This document shows, in pieces, positions 1-6,419 of a stretch of 11,551 nt of DNA (positions within the stretch are counted from its first letter, which is position 1; each line of letters begins with the position of its first letter). The stretch comes from Rhodospirillaceae bacterium (GTDB lineage: Bacteria; Pseudomonadota; Alphaproteobacteria; UBA8366): positions 59,926 through 71,476 of the forward strand of contig PBKG01000001.1 of NCBI GenBank assembly GCA_002722095.1, read 5' to 3'. The position numbers and the translations under genes are program-made. Under the pieces are notes generated by a model that was not told the DNA's origin, ran no database searches, and saw only the letters and a program-made list of their open reading frames with translations.

Positions 1-264
1 GCCAACGACGATCGACGAAAGATAGTCACGGATCAAAAAGTCCCGGTTTTCCGCACCGTGCGCGGGGAAATTTCCGAACACCTCGCCCCATCCGAACGAA
101 CCGTCCTCATCCTCCACCCGCACCATCAGGACAGCCCTTTCGGGGATGGTCCCGAAGGAGGTCACTATGGGGGTGTCGATTTTGGCCCGCAGGAGAAACG
201 GTTCGACCTTCGTGATCTTTAATTCAGGGAATGATTTGGTGTCAGGAAGGGCGCTCTTTGGCAT
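1..264 (-). CDS. Enolase-superfamily (mandelate racemase/muconate lactonizing) protein, N-terminal fragment
   Basis: The minus strand encodes 88 codons from an ATG at 264-262 to the window edge, so only the N-terminal part is visible. The protein begins MPKSALPDTKSF and then shows the capping-domain pattern of the enolase superfamily: I-T-K-V-E-P-F, then a strand followed by a segment reading AVLMVRVEDEDGSFGWGEV. The G-x-G-E ending of that strand is typical of mandelate racemase/muconate lactonizing enzymes. The barrel with its metal ligands and catalytic residues lies outside the window, so substrate and reaction (racemisation, dehydration or cycloisomerisation, normally Mg-dependent abstraction of a proton next to a carboxylate) cannot be assigned. 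The gene diverges from the catabolic operon starting at 510, and a second, clearly different superfamily member lies at 5281-6396. No strong Shine-Dalgarno is visible upstream; the start is the first ATG that gives the family pattern. Confidence 0.8.
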   Translation of the reverse strand, partial: MPKSALPDTKSFPELKITKVEPFLLRAKIDTPIVTSFGTIPERAVLMVRVEDEDGSFGWGEVFGNFPAHGAENRDFLIRDYLSSIVVG

Positions 265-509
265 TTGCGGTGTCGATCTCGCTCGTTTGATATCAATGCC
301 TCTAAGATTTTTAGTTTTATGCCCGTTGGGGAGATAACGCCATCGACAACCCAGCTAATTCCGCATATTTGCCCGGTTCTAGATAAAAATTGTCTGCCTC
401 GAGATATTTTACCGATTGAAATTTGCGCCACCGCCTCCCCCTTACCAAACACGCCCCTGCCCGCTATAACGCTGATCTCATTCCAATCCATATTCGGGAG
501 TTCGGAACC
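265..509. other. Divergent intergenic region of the catabolic locus
   Basis: This 245-nt stretch separates two divergent genes and is noticeably more AT-rich than its flanks, as expected of a control region. I see a 10-bp palindrome TTGATATCAA at 287-296, short A/T runs around 305-320 and 380-412, and a possible sigma70 promoter for the rightward operon at 442-470. No regulator gene is adjacent within the window and I cannot name an operator. Confidence 0.5.
442..470 (+). promoter_or_regulatory. Possible sigma70-type promoter of the catabolic operon
   Basis: TTACCA (442-447, 4 of 6 to TTGACA) is separated by 17 nt from TATAAC (465-470, 5 of 6 to TATAAT). A start of transcription near 477 would give a leader of about 33 nt carrying the GGGAG at 496-500 ahead of the ATG at 510. 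This is a pattern match only and could be chance. Confidence 0.35.
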
Positions 510-1928
510 ATGTGTGCGCAAGCGAAAACCTCTGGCGAAACCATGCAGTTGGCGGAGTTCTTTTCCGCACTGACTTATGACGACCTGCCCGAAAGCGCGC
601 GCCGCGCGGTACGCCATTTCGTGCTCGACACCATGGCCTGCGCGCTCCACGGCCGCGATACGGAATGGGCCGGGATCGTCGAGAAATGGGCGCGCCAGAA
701 CGGCTCCGGCGTCGATCAGGCAACCGTCTGGGGCGATGACGGGCCGAGCCTGCGCGCATCGGACGTGGCGCTGGTCAACGGCACCGCCGCGCACGCTTTC
801 GAACTCGACGATTATCATCCGGTGAAACATCATCCCGGCGCGGTCGTCATTCCGGCCGCCTTGGCCCTCGGTGAAAAGCTGGGATCGTCCGGCGAAGAGC
901 TGATCACGGCCATCGCGGCGGGCTACGAGCTGATGATCCGCACCTCCTACGCCATGGATCCAACACCGACCATGCTTCGTGGATGGCATATCACCGGCAT
1001 CACCGGCGCCTTCGGCGCGGCCGCGGCGGCGGCAAAACTTCTCAAGCTGAATGCGGAACAAACCGCCTGGGCCTACGGCATCGCCGGAACCGAGGCGAGC
1101 GGGCTGTTCGCCTGGCTCTATGACGGGGCGATGACCAAGCGTTTCCATGCGGGCGATGCGGCCCGTGCCGGCATCGTCGCCGCGGAACTGGCCGAGCTCG
1201 GCTATACGGGCTCCAAGGCCGTGTTCGAGTTCGAAAGCGGCGGGTTCCTGCGCGCGCATTCGGATCACGCGGTACCGGCCAAGCTGGTCGAGGAACTGGG
1301 CAAAACCTGGATGACCGAGGGCACCTCGTTCAAACCCTATGCCTGCTGCGGCAGCACACACGCCTATGTGGACGCAGCCAAAATCCTGCGCGAACGCTAT
1401 GGCAACCTCGTCGAGGCAAAGGATGGCCGCAAAGTGCGGATGGGTCTCCCTCACCTGCTGACGGTGCAATGCGGCTTCGACTACGAACCGGGCACGGTGC
1501 TGAACGGCCAGATGTCCATGCGGTATTGCGTGACGTCGGGTTTCCGCTATGACGGCGCTCTGCCGAACGAGTTCACGCCGGACAAACTCGCCGACCCCGA
1601 CAATGTCGCTTTTGCCCAAGGCATCGAAATCGAGCACGACGAAGAGCTCGACGACATATATCCCGCCAATTTCTGCGGCTGGGTCGAGGTGGAAACCGAA
1701 GCGGGTTCCGGCGAATTCGACCGCGAATTTCTGCTGAACGCGTCCGGCTCCTGCCACAATCCTGAAAAAGAAAGCGCCATGGTGGCGAAATTCCACGCGT
1801 TATTGGAAGGCATCATCCCCGCCGATCAGCGAAATGCCATCGAAGCCGCGGTGCTGGATTTGGAAAGCTCCGACGCCAAGGCGCTCATCAAGTTGATGGC
1901 GGGTCGATTACAGGCCGCCGCGGAGTAA
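510..1928 (+). CDS. MmgE/PrpD family protein (2-methylcitrate dehydratase / cis-aconitate decarboxylase fold)
   Basis: The 472-residue product matches the MmgE/PrpD family in length and in motifs along the chain. Early comes the NGTAAHAFELDD-x-HP segment (about residues 90-104). Next are GWHITGITGAFGAAAAAAK (158-176, His160), MTKRFHAGDAARAG (208-221, Lys210) and FKPYACCGSTHAYVDA (274-289, His284). By family alignment these correspond to the catalytic His/Lys/His positions of cis-aconitate decarboxylase and PrpD-like enzymes. Members hydrate, dehydrate, decarboxylate or epimerise tri- and dicarboxylates without an Fe-S cluster. The exact substrate is not evident, and PrpD itself is unlikely because no prpB or prpC is present. 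The reading frame opens upstream at 423, but the ATG at 510 has GGGAG (496-500) nine bases before it and begins MCAQAKTSGE; an alternative ATG is at 543. It is the first gene of a five-gene rightward operon and is cytoplasmic. Confidence 0.88.
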   Translation: MCAQAKTSGETMQLAEFFSALTYDDLPESARRAVRHFVLDTMACALHGRDTEWAGIVEKWARQNGSGVDQATVWGDDGPSLRASDVALVNGTAAHAFELDDYHPVKHHPGAVVIPAALALGEKLGSSGEELITAIAAGYELMIRTSYAMDPTPTMLRGWHITGITGAFGAAAAAAKLLKLNAEQTAWAYGIAGTEASGLFAWLYDGAMTKRFHAGDAARAGIVAAELAELGYTGSKAVFEFESGGFLRAHSDHAVPAKLVEELGKTWMTEGTSFKPYACCGSTHAYVDAAKILRERYGNLVEAKDGRKVRMGLPHLLTVQCGFDYEPGTVLNGQMSMRYCVTSGFRYDGALPNEFTPDKLADPDNVAFAQGIEIEHDEELDDIYPANFCGWVEVETEAGSGEFDREFLLNASGSCHNPEKESAMVAKFHALLEGIIPADQRNAIEAAVLDLESSDAKALIKLMAGRLQAAAE

Positions 1929-1957
1929 ATAAAGCCGGTATGGAGCATAATTATTAG

Positions 1958-2689
1958 ATGGGAATAGTATTATACATAATAGTAATAATAATATTCCTAA
2001 TATTTTTATACTATAATCGTGGTAAAAGATATCTATACGCTCTGTTAATACTACTACTTATTCCACCGGCAGAGCTTATTTACCGGTATATCGGTTATAA
2101 AAGCCATTGCATCGCCTCCAGCGGGCTCACCGTCGAAAAGGCCGTTAAAGGGGTGGATGGCTTCGTCTATGAAGGCCTCGAAGAGAATTGTTTCGCCTGC
2201 GTCGCGCCCTTTCTGGTCCGGCTCGGCTACAAGTATGTGGACATCGCGGACAACAACAATATCGGCGACATCGCCGATGTCTATTACCGGTTCGAAATCG
2301 CCAAAAAAGGCTCTAAAAGCTGCAAGACCTTCGCGAAAAGAACACAATATATGACGCCCGAAGCGATCAAAACGCGGTTCCATATAGGGCCCGACCAATG
2401 CCTCGCCCGGGAAGCCATCGAGGAAAACGACACCAAATATCAGCTCCTGAAAGCGGTTCGTCGCTTGCCCAGTGGTGATCGCCGCGAGTTCCATAAGGTC
2501 CGCGACCGCCTCACCAACGAACGGCTCGCGGTTTCAAACAGTTATCTGTTCGGCGGCGGATTCCTCGGCTGGTTCTGGTTCGCCCCCGGCAGCCCGCCCT
2601 ACGCGTCTTGCCCCGACGAGGGGATATCCTTGGACGCGGTCTCGGGCGATAATCTGACAAAAGTATTGCTGCCGAGAGGAAAGCCCTAG
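1958..2689 (+). CDS. Small membrane protein of unknown function with two N-terminal spans and a Cys-containing domain
   Basis: I do not recognise this 243-residue protein. Residues 3-19 and 26-42 are strongly hydrophobic and are separated by a basic RGKR turn (21-24). By the positive-inside rule the turn is cytoplasmic and the remaining 200 residues lie outside the membrane. That domain is hydrophilic and has six cysteines (51, 78, 81, 122, 148, 218), two of them as CFAC at 78-81, an even number compatible with disulfides in the periplasm. A Gly/Trp-rich segment (GGGFLGWFWF, 199-208) lies near the C-terminus. The gene begins 29 nt after the MmgE/PrpD gene and ends 3 nt before the CoA-transferase gene, so it is very likely co-transcribed. 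The first 50 codons are extremely AT-rich: eight of the first nine Ile are ATA, with TTA, CTA and AGA also used. The rest has the GC-rich codon use of the neighbours. GGAG at 1942-1945 is the likely ribosome binding site, at 12-nt spacing. Confidence 0.75.
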   Translation: MGIVLYIIVIIIFLIFLYYNRGKRYLYALLILLLIPPAELIYRYIGYKSHCIASSGLTVEKAVKGVDGFVYEGLEENCFACVAPFLVRLGYKYVDIADNNNIGDIADVYYRFEIAKKGSKSCKTFAKRTQYMTPEAIKTRFHIGPDQCLAREAIEENDTKYQLLKAVRRLPSGDRREFHKVRDRLTNERLAVSNSYLFGGGFLGWFWFAPGSPPYASCPDEGISLDAVSGDNLTKVLLPRGKP

Positions 2690-2692
2690 CCG

Positions 2693-3898
2693 ATGTCTCA
2701 AACCACGCAATCGACCAATCCCGACGATCTGCCGCTCGCCGGTGTCCGCGTGCTCGAATTCTGCCATGTGGTCATGGGCCCGAGTTGCGGCCTCGTATTG
2801 TCGGAACTCGGCGCGGACGTGATTAAGATCGAGCCGGCACCGGACGGGGATCGGACGCGAAAGCTGAAAGGTCACATCGCGGGGTCGTTCGTCTATTTCA
2901 ATCGTTCGAAGAAGAGCATCGGCCTCAACCTCAAAACCGAAGGCGGCAAGGCTATCGCCCATAAGCTGATCGAAACCTCCGACGTGCTGATCGAAAATTT
3001 CGGCCCGGGCACCGCGGACAAACTCGGTTTTGGCTGGGACGAGGCTTCGAAGTTAAACCCGCGCCTGATCTACTGCGCCCTCAAAGGCTATCTGCCGGGC
3101 CCCTACGAAAATTGGGCTGCCCTCGACGAGCTGGTGCAATTCTCGACCGGCCTTGCCTACATGACCGGCCCGCCGGGACAGCCCCTTCGCGCCGGGTCTT
3201 CGGTGATCGACATCATGGGCGGCACCTTCGGTGCGGTCGGTATTTTAGCCGCGCTCCACAAGCGGAACGAAACCGGCAAAGGCGAAAAGATCACCAGCGC
3301 GCTCTACGAAAGCTCCGCCTATCTGGTCGGCCAACATATGGCCGGGGAAATCCAGCAAAAGAAAGTGTCCCAGCCCATGCCCGTGCGCCCCCGCAGTTGG
3401 GGTATTTACGACGTGTTCAAGACCAAGGACGACAAGGAAATATTCATCGGCGTCACTTCCGACAAACAGTGGGATTCCTTCTGCGACCTCTATCAGCGCG
3501 ACGACCTGCACAAGATGGAGAAATTCGACACCAACGAAAAACGCCGCGAGAACCACGACGAGCTTTACGACATCTTGCAAGAAGTATTTATCCAGTACGA
3601 CTACGAGCCGCTGCAGACGATGTTGGTGGGCCACGCCATTCCCGCCTCCCCCGTCGCGGTACCGGGCGACTTATTTGACGATCCGCAAATGAACGCAGAC
3701 GACCGCATGTCGTCGACCAAATTCGTCGATGGGTCCGTCGCCAAGCTGCCCCGGCTTCCGATCACTATCGGCGATGGCAAGGCACGCATGGATGGCCAAG
3801 TACCCGAATTCGCCGAGGACACGGATAAGGTGCTCGGCGATCTCGGTGTCGCCCAAGCCGATATCGACGAATTGCGCGCCAAGGGCCACATCACCTGA
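2693..3898 (+). CDS. Class III (CaiB/BaiF-type) CoA-transferase
   Basis: The 401-residue protein has the full-length organisation of class III CoA-transferases, which move CoA between carboxylic acids through an aspartyl-CoA thioester. Visible signatures are LAGVRVLEFCHVVMGPSCG (15-33), ELGADVIKIE (38-47), NRSKKSIGLNLKTEGGK (70-86), SDVLIENFGPG (96-106) and LNPRLIYCALKGYLPGPY (121-138). SSVIDIMGGTFG (169-180) contains Asp173, which aligns with the catalytic Asp169 of formyl-CoA transferase. The segment from KGYLPGPYE through LAYMTGPPGQPLRAG recalls members acting on C4-C5 dicarboxylates such as mesaconate or citramalate, but that resemblance is from memory and the substrate is not settled. 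The ATG lies 3 nt after the preceding stop, with GAGAGGA (2674-2680) inside the upstream gene, so the two genes are probably translationally coupled. In the operon it would activate or relay a free acid made by its neighbours. Confidence 0.9.
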   Translation: MSQTTQSTNPDDLPLAGVRVLEFCHVVMGPSCGLVLSELGADVIKIEPAPDGDRTRKLKGHIAGSFVYFNRSKKSIGLNLKTEGGKAIAHKLIETSDVLIENFGPGTADKLGFGWDEASKLNPRLIYCALKGYLPGPYENWAALDELVQFSTGLAYMTGPPGQPLRAGSSVIDIMGGTFGAVGILAALHKRNETGKGEKITSALYESSAYLVGQHMAGEIQQKKVSQPMPVRPRSWGIYDVFKTKDDKEIFIGVTSDKQWDSFCDLYQRDDLHKMEKFDTNEKRRENHDELYDILQEVFIQYDYEPLQTMLVGHAIPASPVAVPGDLFDDPQMNADDRMSSTKFVDGSVAKLPRLPITIGDGKARMDGQVPEFAEDTDKVLGDLGVAQADIDELRAKGHIT

Positions 3899-3909
3899 GG
3901 AATCACACC

Positions 3910-5232
3910 ATGATCAAGCCCGAGTTAATCGAAACCAACTCTTCCGATCTCTATGCCCGCGCTCGAAATGTGCTGGCAGGCGGTGTCTCTCACGAAAGCC
4001 GGTTTCAGTCGCCCCACCCGAAATATATCGTTCGAGCCGAAGGGTCCCGTAAATGGGAGACCGACGGCACCGAATACATCGATTACGCCATGGGTAGCGC
4101 TTCGCTGCTGCTGGGTCATGCACATCCGGATGTCATCGAGGCCATGCAAACGCAACTTTCGGACGGCAGCTTCTATGCGGACAGTCACCCGCTGGAAGTG
4201 ATCTGGGGCGAACAAATTCAGGCGTTGATCCCGTCCGCCGAACGCATTCGCTTTGTCGGGTCTGGCACGGAAGCGACCATGCTCGCCATCCGCATCGCGC
4301 GGGCCTATTCCCGGCGCCCCCATGTACTCCGTTTCGAGGGCCATTATCACGGCTGGCATGATTACGCGATGCTGGGATCGAAAGCGCCTTACGACCAAAT
4401 GCCGAGCGCGGGCATGCTGCCGGAAGCCGCGATGGCGACCGTCGTCGTGCCCGCAGATGCGGAGAAAGTGGAAGCGGCACTGAAAGCCGACCCGGCGATT
4501 GGTACCATCATCTGCGAGGTGTCCGGCGCCAACTACGGCTCGGTTCCGCTACCCGACGGATTGTTGCCCGAGTTACGACGGCTCGCGGACGACTACGAAA
4601 AAGTTTTGATCTTCGACGAGGTGATAACCGGTTTTCGCTGGAGCCCGGGCGGGCGGCAAGCACGCGATGGTGTGATCCCCGATCTCACAACGATGGCGAA
4701 GATATTGACCGGCGGCATGCCGGGCGGCGCCGTCGGTGGCAAAGCCGAGATCATGGCGCAGCTCGATCCCATGGAGCATGGCGGCGCGCCGGTTACCCAC
4801 AAAGGCACGTTTAACGGCAACCCGGTCGCCGCCGCCGCAGGAATTGCTGCGATGAACATTGTCGCTACCGGCAAAGCGCAAGACCATTCAGATAAAATGG
4901 CCGACCGGCTCCGAAACGGTATCGACACTATTTTTACCGAACATCAGCTCGACGCCACTGTCTATGGCGACTCTTCGACGTTTCATGTGTTTTTCGGCGA
5001 CGGGGCACGAAACGGCGTCGAGGGATTTACCGCCGAGCAAATTCGCGGGATCGACCCTGATATCGTGAAGGCGCTCAGATTCGGCCTCCGCTCAAGGGGG
5101 GTCGATCTGATGTCGCATACGAGTGGCGTCACCTCGCTTGCACATACGGAGGCCGACATCGACACCACGCTGGAAGCTTTCGAAGCAACGGTTGAAGAAA
5201 TGATCGCCGGTGGGGTGTTGGGTAAGACCTAG
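3910..5232 (+). CDS. Class III PLP-dependent aminotransferase, glutamate-1-semialdehyde aminomutase-like
   Basis: The 440-residue product is a fold-type I PLP enzyme of the class III aminotransferase family. Landmarks are GSRKWETDGTEYIDYAMG (45-62), SGTEATMLAIRIAR (118-131), FEGHYHGWHDY (142-152), IFDEVITGFR (234-243, with PLP-contacting Asp236), TTMAKILTGGMPGGAVGG (260-277, with Lys264 as the Schiff-base lysine) and HKGTFNGNP. These resemble glutamate-1-semialdehyde 2,1-aminomutase (HemL). The catabolic setting and the N-terminal GGVSHESRF/GSRKWETDG pattern instead point to the HemL-like aminotransferases that include beta-amino acid transaminases. A haem-synthesis role is therefore unlikely, though it cannot be excluded from sequence alone. 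The gene starts 11 nt after the CoA-transferase stop, with the ribosome binding site TGAGGA overlapping that stop. Likely role: removing or adding the amino group of the pathway intermediate in the cytoplasm. The exact substrate is unknown. Confidence 0.88.
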   Translation: MIKPELIETNSSDLYARARNVLAGGVSHESRFQSPHPKYIVRAEGSRKWETDGTEYIDYAMGSASLLLGHAHPDVIEAMQTQLSDGSFYADSHPLEVIWGEQIQALIPSAERIRFVGSGTEATMLAIRIARAYSRRPHVLRFEGHYHGWHDYAMLGSKAPYDQMPSAGMLPEAAMATVVVPADAEKVEAALKADPAIGTIICEVSGANYGSVPLPDGLLPELRRLADDYEKVLIFDEVITGFRWSPGGRQARDGVIPDLTTMAKILTGGMPGGAVGGKAEIMAQLDPMEHGGAPVTHKGTFNGNPVAAAAGIAAMNIVATGKAQDHSDKMADRLRNGIDTIFTEHQLDATVYGDSSTFHVFFGDGARNGVEGFTAEQIRGIDPDIVKALRFGLRSRGVDLMSHTSGVTSLAHTEADIDTTLEAFEATVEEMIAGGVLGKT

Positions 5233-5267
5233 ACAATCGGCCCTAACCGGGCTCATATGCGGAAAAT

Positions 5268-5275
5268 GGGAGGGG
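5268..5275 (+). promoter_or_regulatory. Shine-Dalgarno deciding the start of the second enolase-superfamily gene
   Basis: GGGAGGGG sits five bases before the ATG at 5281. The in-frame ATG at 5257, which would add eight residues (MRKMGGVS), has no comparable site and would place this sequence inside the coding region. I therefore use 5281. Confidence 0.7.
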
Positions 5276-5280
5276 TTAGC

Positions 5281-6396
5281 ATGTCTGCAAAAATTGCCAA
5301 AATCGAAGTCTTTTGTATCGGAATGCCGCTGGTTGGCACGTTCACGAGTGGCGGGCTATCGAAAGACGTCACCAAATGTATCGTCGTTCGGATAACCGAC
5401 ACCGACGGCGCCTACGGTATCAACAGTATCGACCCCTCGACCCGAGCGGCTTCGCCTAACACAGCCCCGGAATTGACGGTCGCCATCCGCGATAAGGTCG
5501 CTCCGGAACTGATCGGCGAAGACCCGGGCAATGTGAACCGGATATTCAAAATCGCCTCCAAGATCGCCCCTAACCAACCGGGTGCGGCGGCTGGTGTCGA
5601 AATGGCCTGTATCGAGCTCGTCTGCCGACGCCACGGCATCGCGCTTTACGACTATGTCGGCGGCGCGGTGATGGATCGAGTTCAGTTCAACGGCTGGGTC
5701 GGCGAACTGCCGCCGGAAGAAGCAGCAGCGGAAGCGCTGAAATGGAGAGATTCCGGGTTCCAGTCCATGAAAATCAAAGTCGGCAATGACGTCGACAAGG
5801 ACAGCGCCCGCGTGATGGCGGTGCGCGATGCGGTCGGCTCCGACGTGAAACTCCGTATGGACGCGAACCAGCAATGCAATGTCGAGCAGGCCTTAGCGCT
5901 CTGCCATGCGGTCAAATCCTGTGACATGCAACTCTTCGAACAGCCGGTCCCCGCGGAAGATCATGAGGGTTTGGGCAAAGTACGCCGCGAAGGCGGAATT
6001 CCCATCATGGCCGACGAGGCGATCAGCGATCATGAAAGCTTGATCCGCGTCATCAAGGCCGACTGCGCCGACCTGATCAAATTCGGCATCAAACAGGCCG
6101 GCGGAATGATGCCCGCGATGAAAATGATTTCCACTGCGGAAGCGGCGGGCCTGCCGATCGTGCTCGGCCACGGCTTCGGGCTCGATCTCAGTACCTTGGC
6201 GGAAATCATGTTGGGCGCCACTTCGGACAACATTCTACCGGGCCTCGAATGCGTCGGCCCGTTGAAGGTGACCGACACGGTAGCCACCACCAAGCTCGAC
6301 ATCAGCAAAGGGAGTATCGATTTGCCGTCGGGCCCGGGCCTCGGCGTCGAACTCGACGATGCCAAGATCGAGCAATACGTACTCGACGACGTGTAG
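5281..6396 (+). CDS. Enolase-superfamily enzyme, muconate cycloisomerase/epimerase-like subgroup
   Basis: The 371-residue protein has the superfamily layout of an N-terminal capping domain (about 1-125) followed by a modified TIM barrel. The KxK motif MKIKVG (163-168, Lys164/Lys166) supplies one acid/base. The Mg ligands are visible as RMDAN (Asp194), LFEQPVP (Glu220) and IMADEA (Asp245). The sixth-strand region reads DLIKFGIKQAGG (264-275). In muconate lactonizing and dipeptide epimerase enzymes a catalytic Lys lies five residues before the first Gly of the terminal GG pair, but here that position is Gly269, with Lys267 and Lys271 flanking it. VLGHGFGLDLSTLAE (294-308) follows. Candidate chemistries are epimerisation, racemisation, beta-elimination or lactonisation of a carboxylate. 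The gene lies 48 nt after the aminotransferase and is probably the last of the operon; it converges on the anti-sigma gene with only 11 nt between stops. Confidence 0.88.
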   Translation: MSAKIAKIEVFCIGMPLVGTFTSGGLSKDVTKCIVVRITDTDGAYGINSIDPSTRAASPNTAPELTVAIRDKVAPELIGEDPGNVNRIFKIASKIAPNQPGAAAGVEMACIELVCRRHGIALYDYVGGAVMDRVQFNGWVGELPPEEAAAEALKWRDSGFQSMKIKVGNDVDKDSARVMAVRDAVGSDVKLRMDANQQCNVEQALALCHAVKSCDMQLFEQPVPAEDHEGLGKVRREGGIPIMADEAISDHESLIRVIKADCADLIKFGIKQAGGMMPAMKMISTAEAAGLPIVLGHGFGLDLSTLAEIMLGATSDNILPGLECVGPLKVTDTVATTKLDISKGSIDLPSGPGLGVELDDAKIEQYVLDDV

Positions 6397-6405
6397 CCGC
6401 ATATG

Positions 6406-6419
6406 GCTCAAATTTGAGC
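6406..6419. repeat. Perfect 14-bp palindrome at the convergent gene ends
   Basis: GCTCAAATTTGAGC is fully self-complementary and spans the stop codon of the anti-sigma gene, 10 nt beyond the stop of the enolase-like gene. As RNA it could form only a 5-bp stem with an AAUU loop, and no T-run follows on either strand. I therefore do not call it a proven terminator, although it is the only symmetric element where both transcripts must end. Confidence 0.5.

Noticed and set aside
287..296. TTGATATCAA palindrome as an operator for the divergent catabolic genes
   Set aside because: A single 10-bp AT-rich palindrome is expected by chance in a region like this, and it has no partner copy near the rightward promoter.
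219..1796. A 525-codon open frame on the minus strand opposite the MmgE/PrpD gene
   Set aside because: It is a shadow of the GC-rich gene on the other strand: it lacks any family motif, shows His/Arg/Gly-biased composition typical of antisense frames, and overlaps the N-terminus of the minus-strand enolase-superfamily gene in another frame.
3112..3678. A 188-codon alternative frame inside the CoA-transferase gene
   Set aside because: The Arg/Pro/Ala-rich translation is typical of a frame-shifted shadow; the CoA-transferase frame has all family motifs.
3910..5232. Assigning the aminotransferase as HemL for haem synthesis
   Set aside because: HemL motifs are shared with the wider class III family, and the gene is embedded in a catabolic operon with no haem genes nearby.
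6406..6419. Bidirectional intrinsic terminator at the convergent gene ends
   Set aside because: The palindrome has no loop beyond AATT, only a 5-bp stem and no T-run, so it is recorded as a palindrome only.
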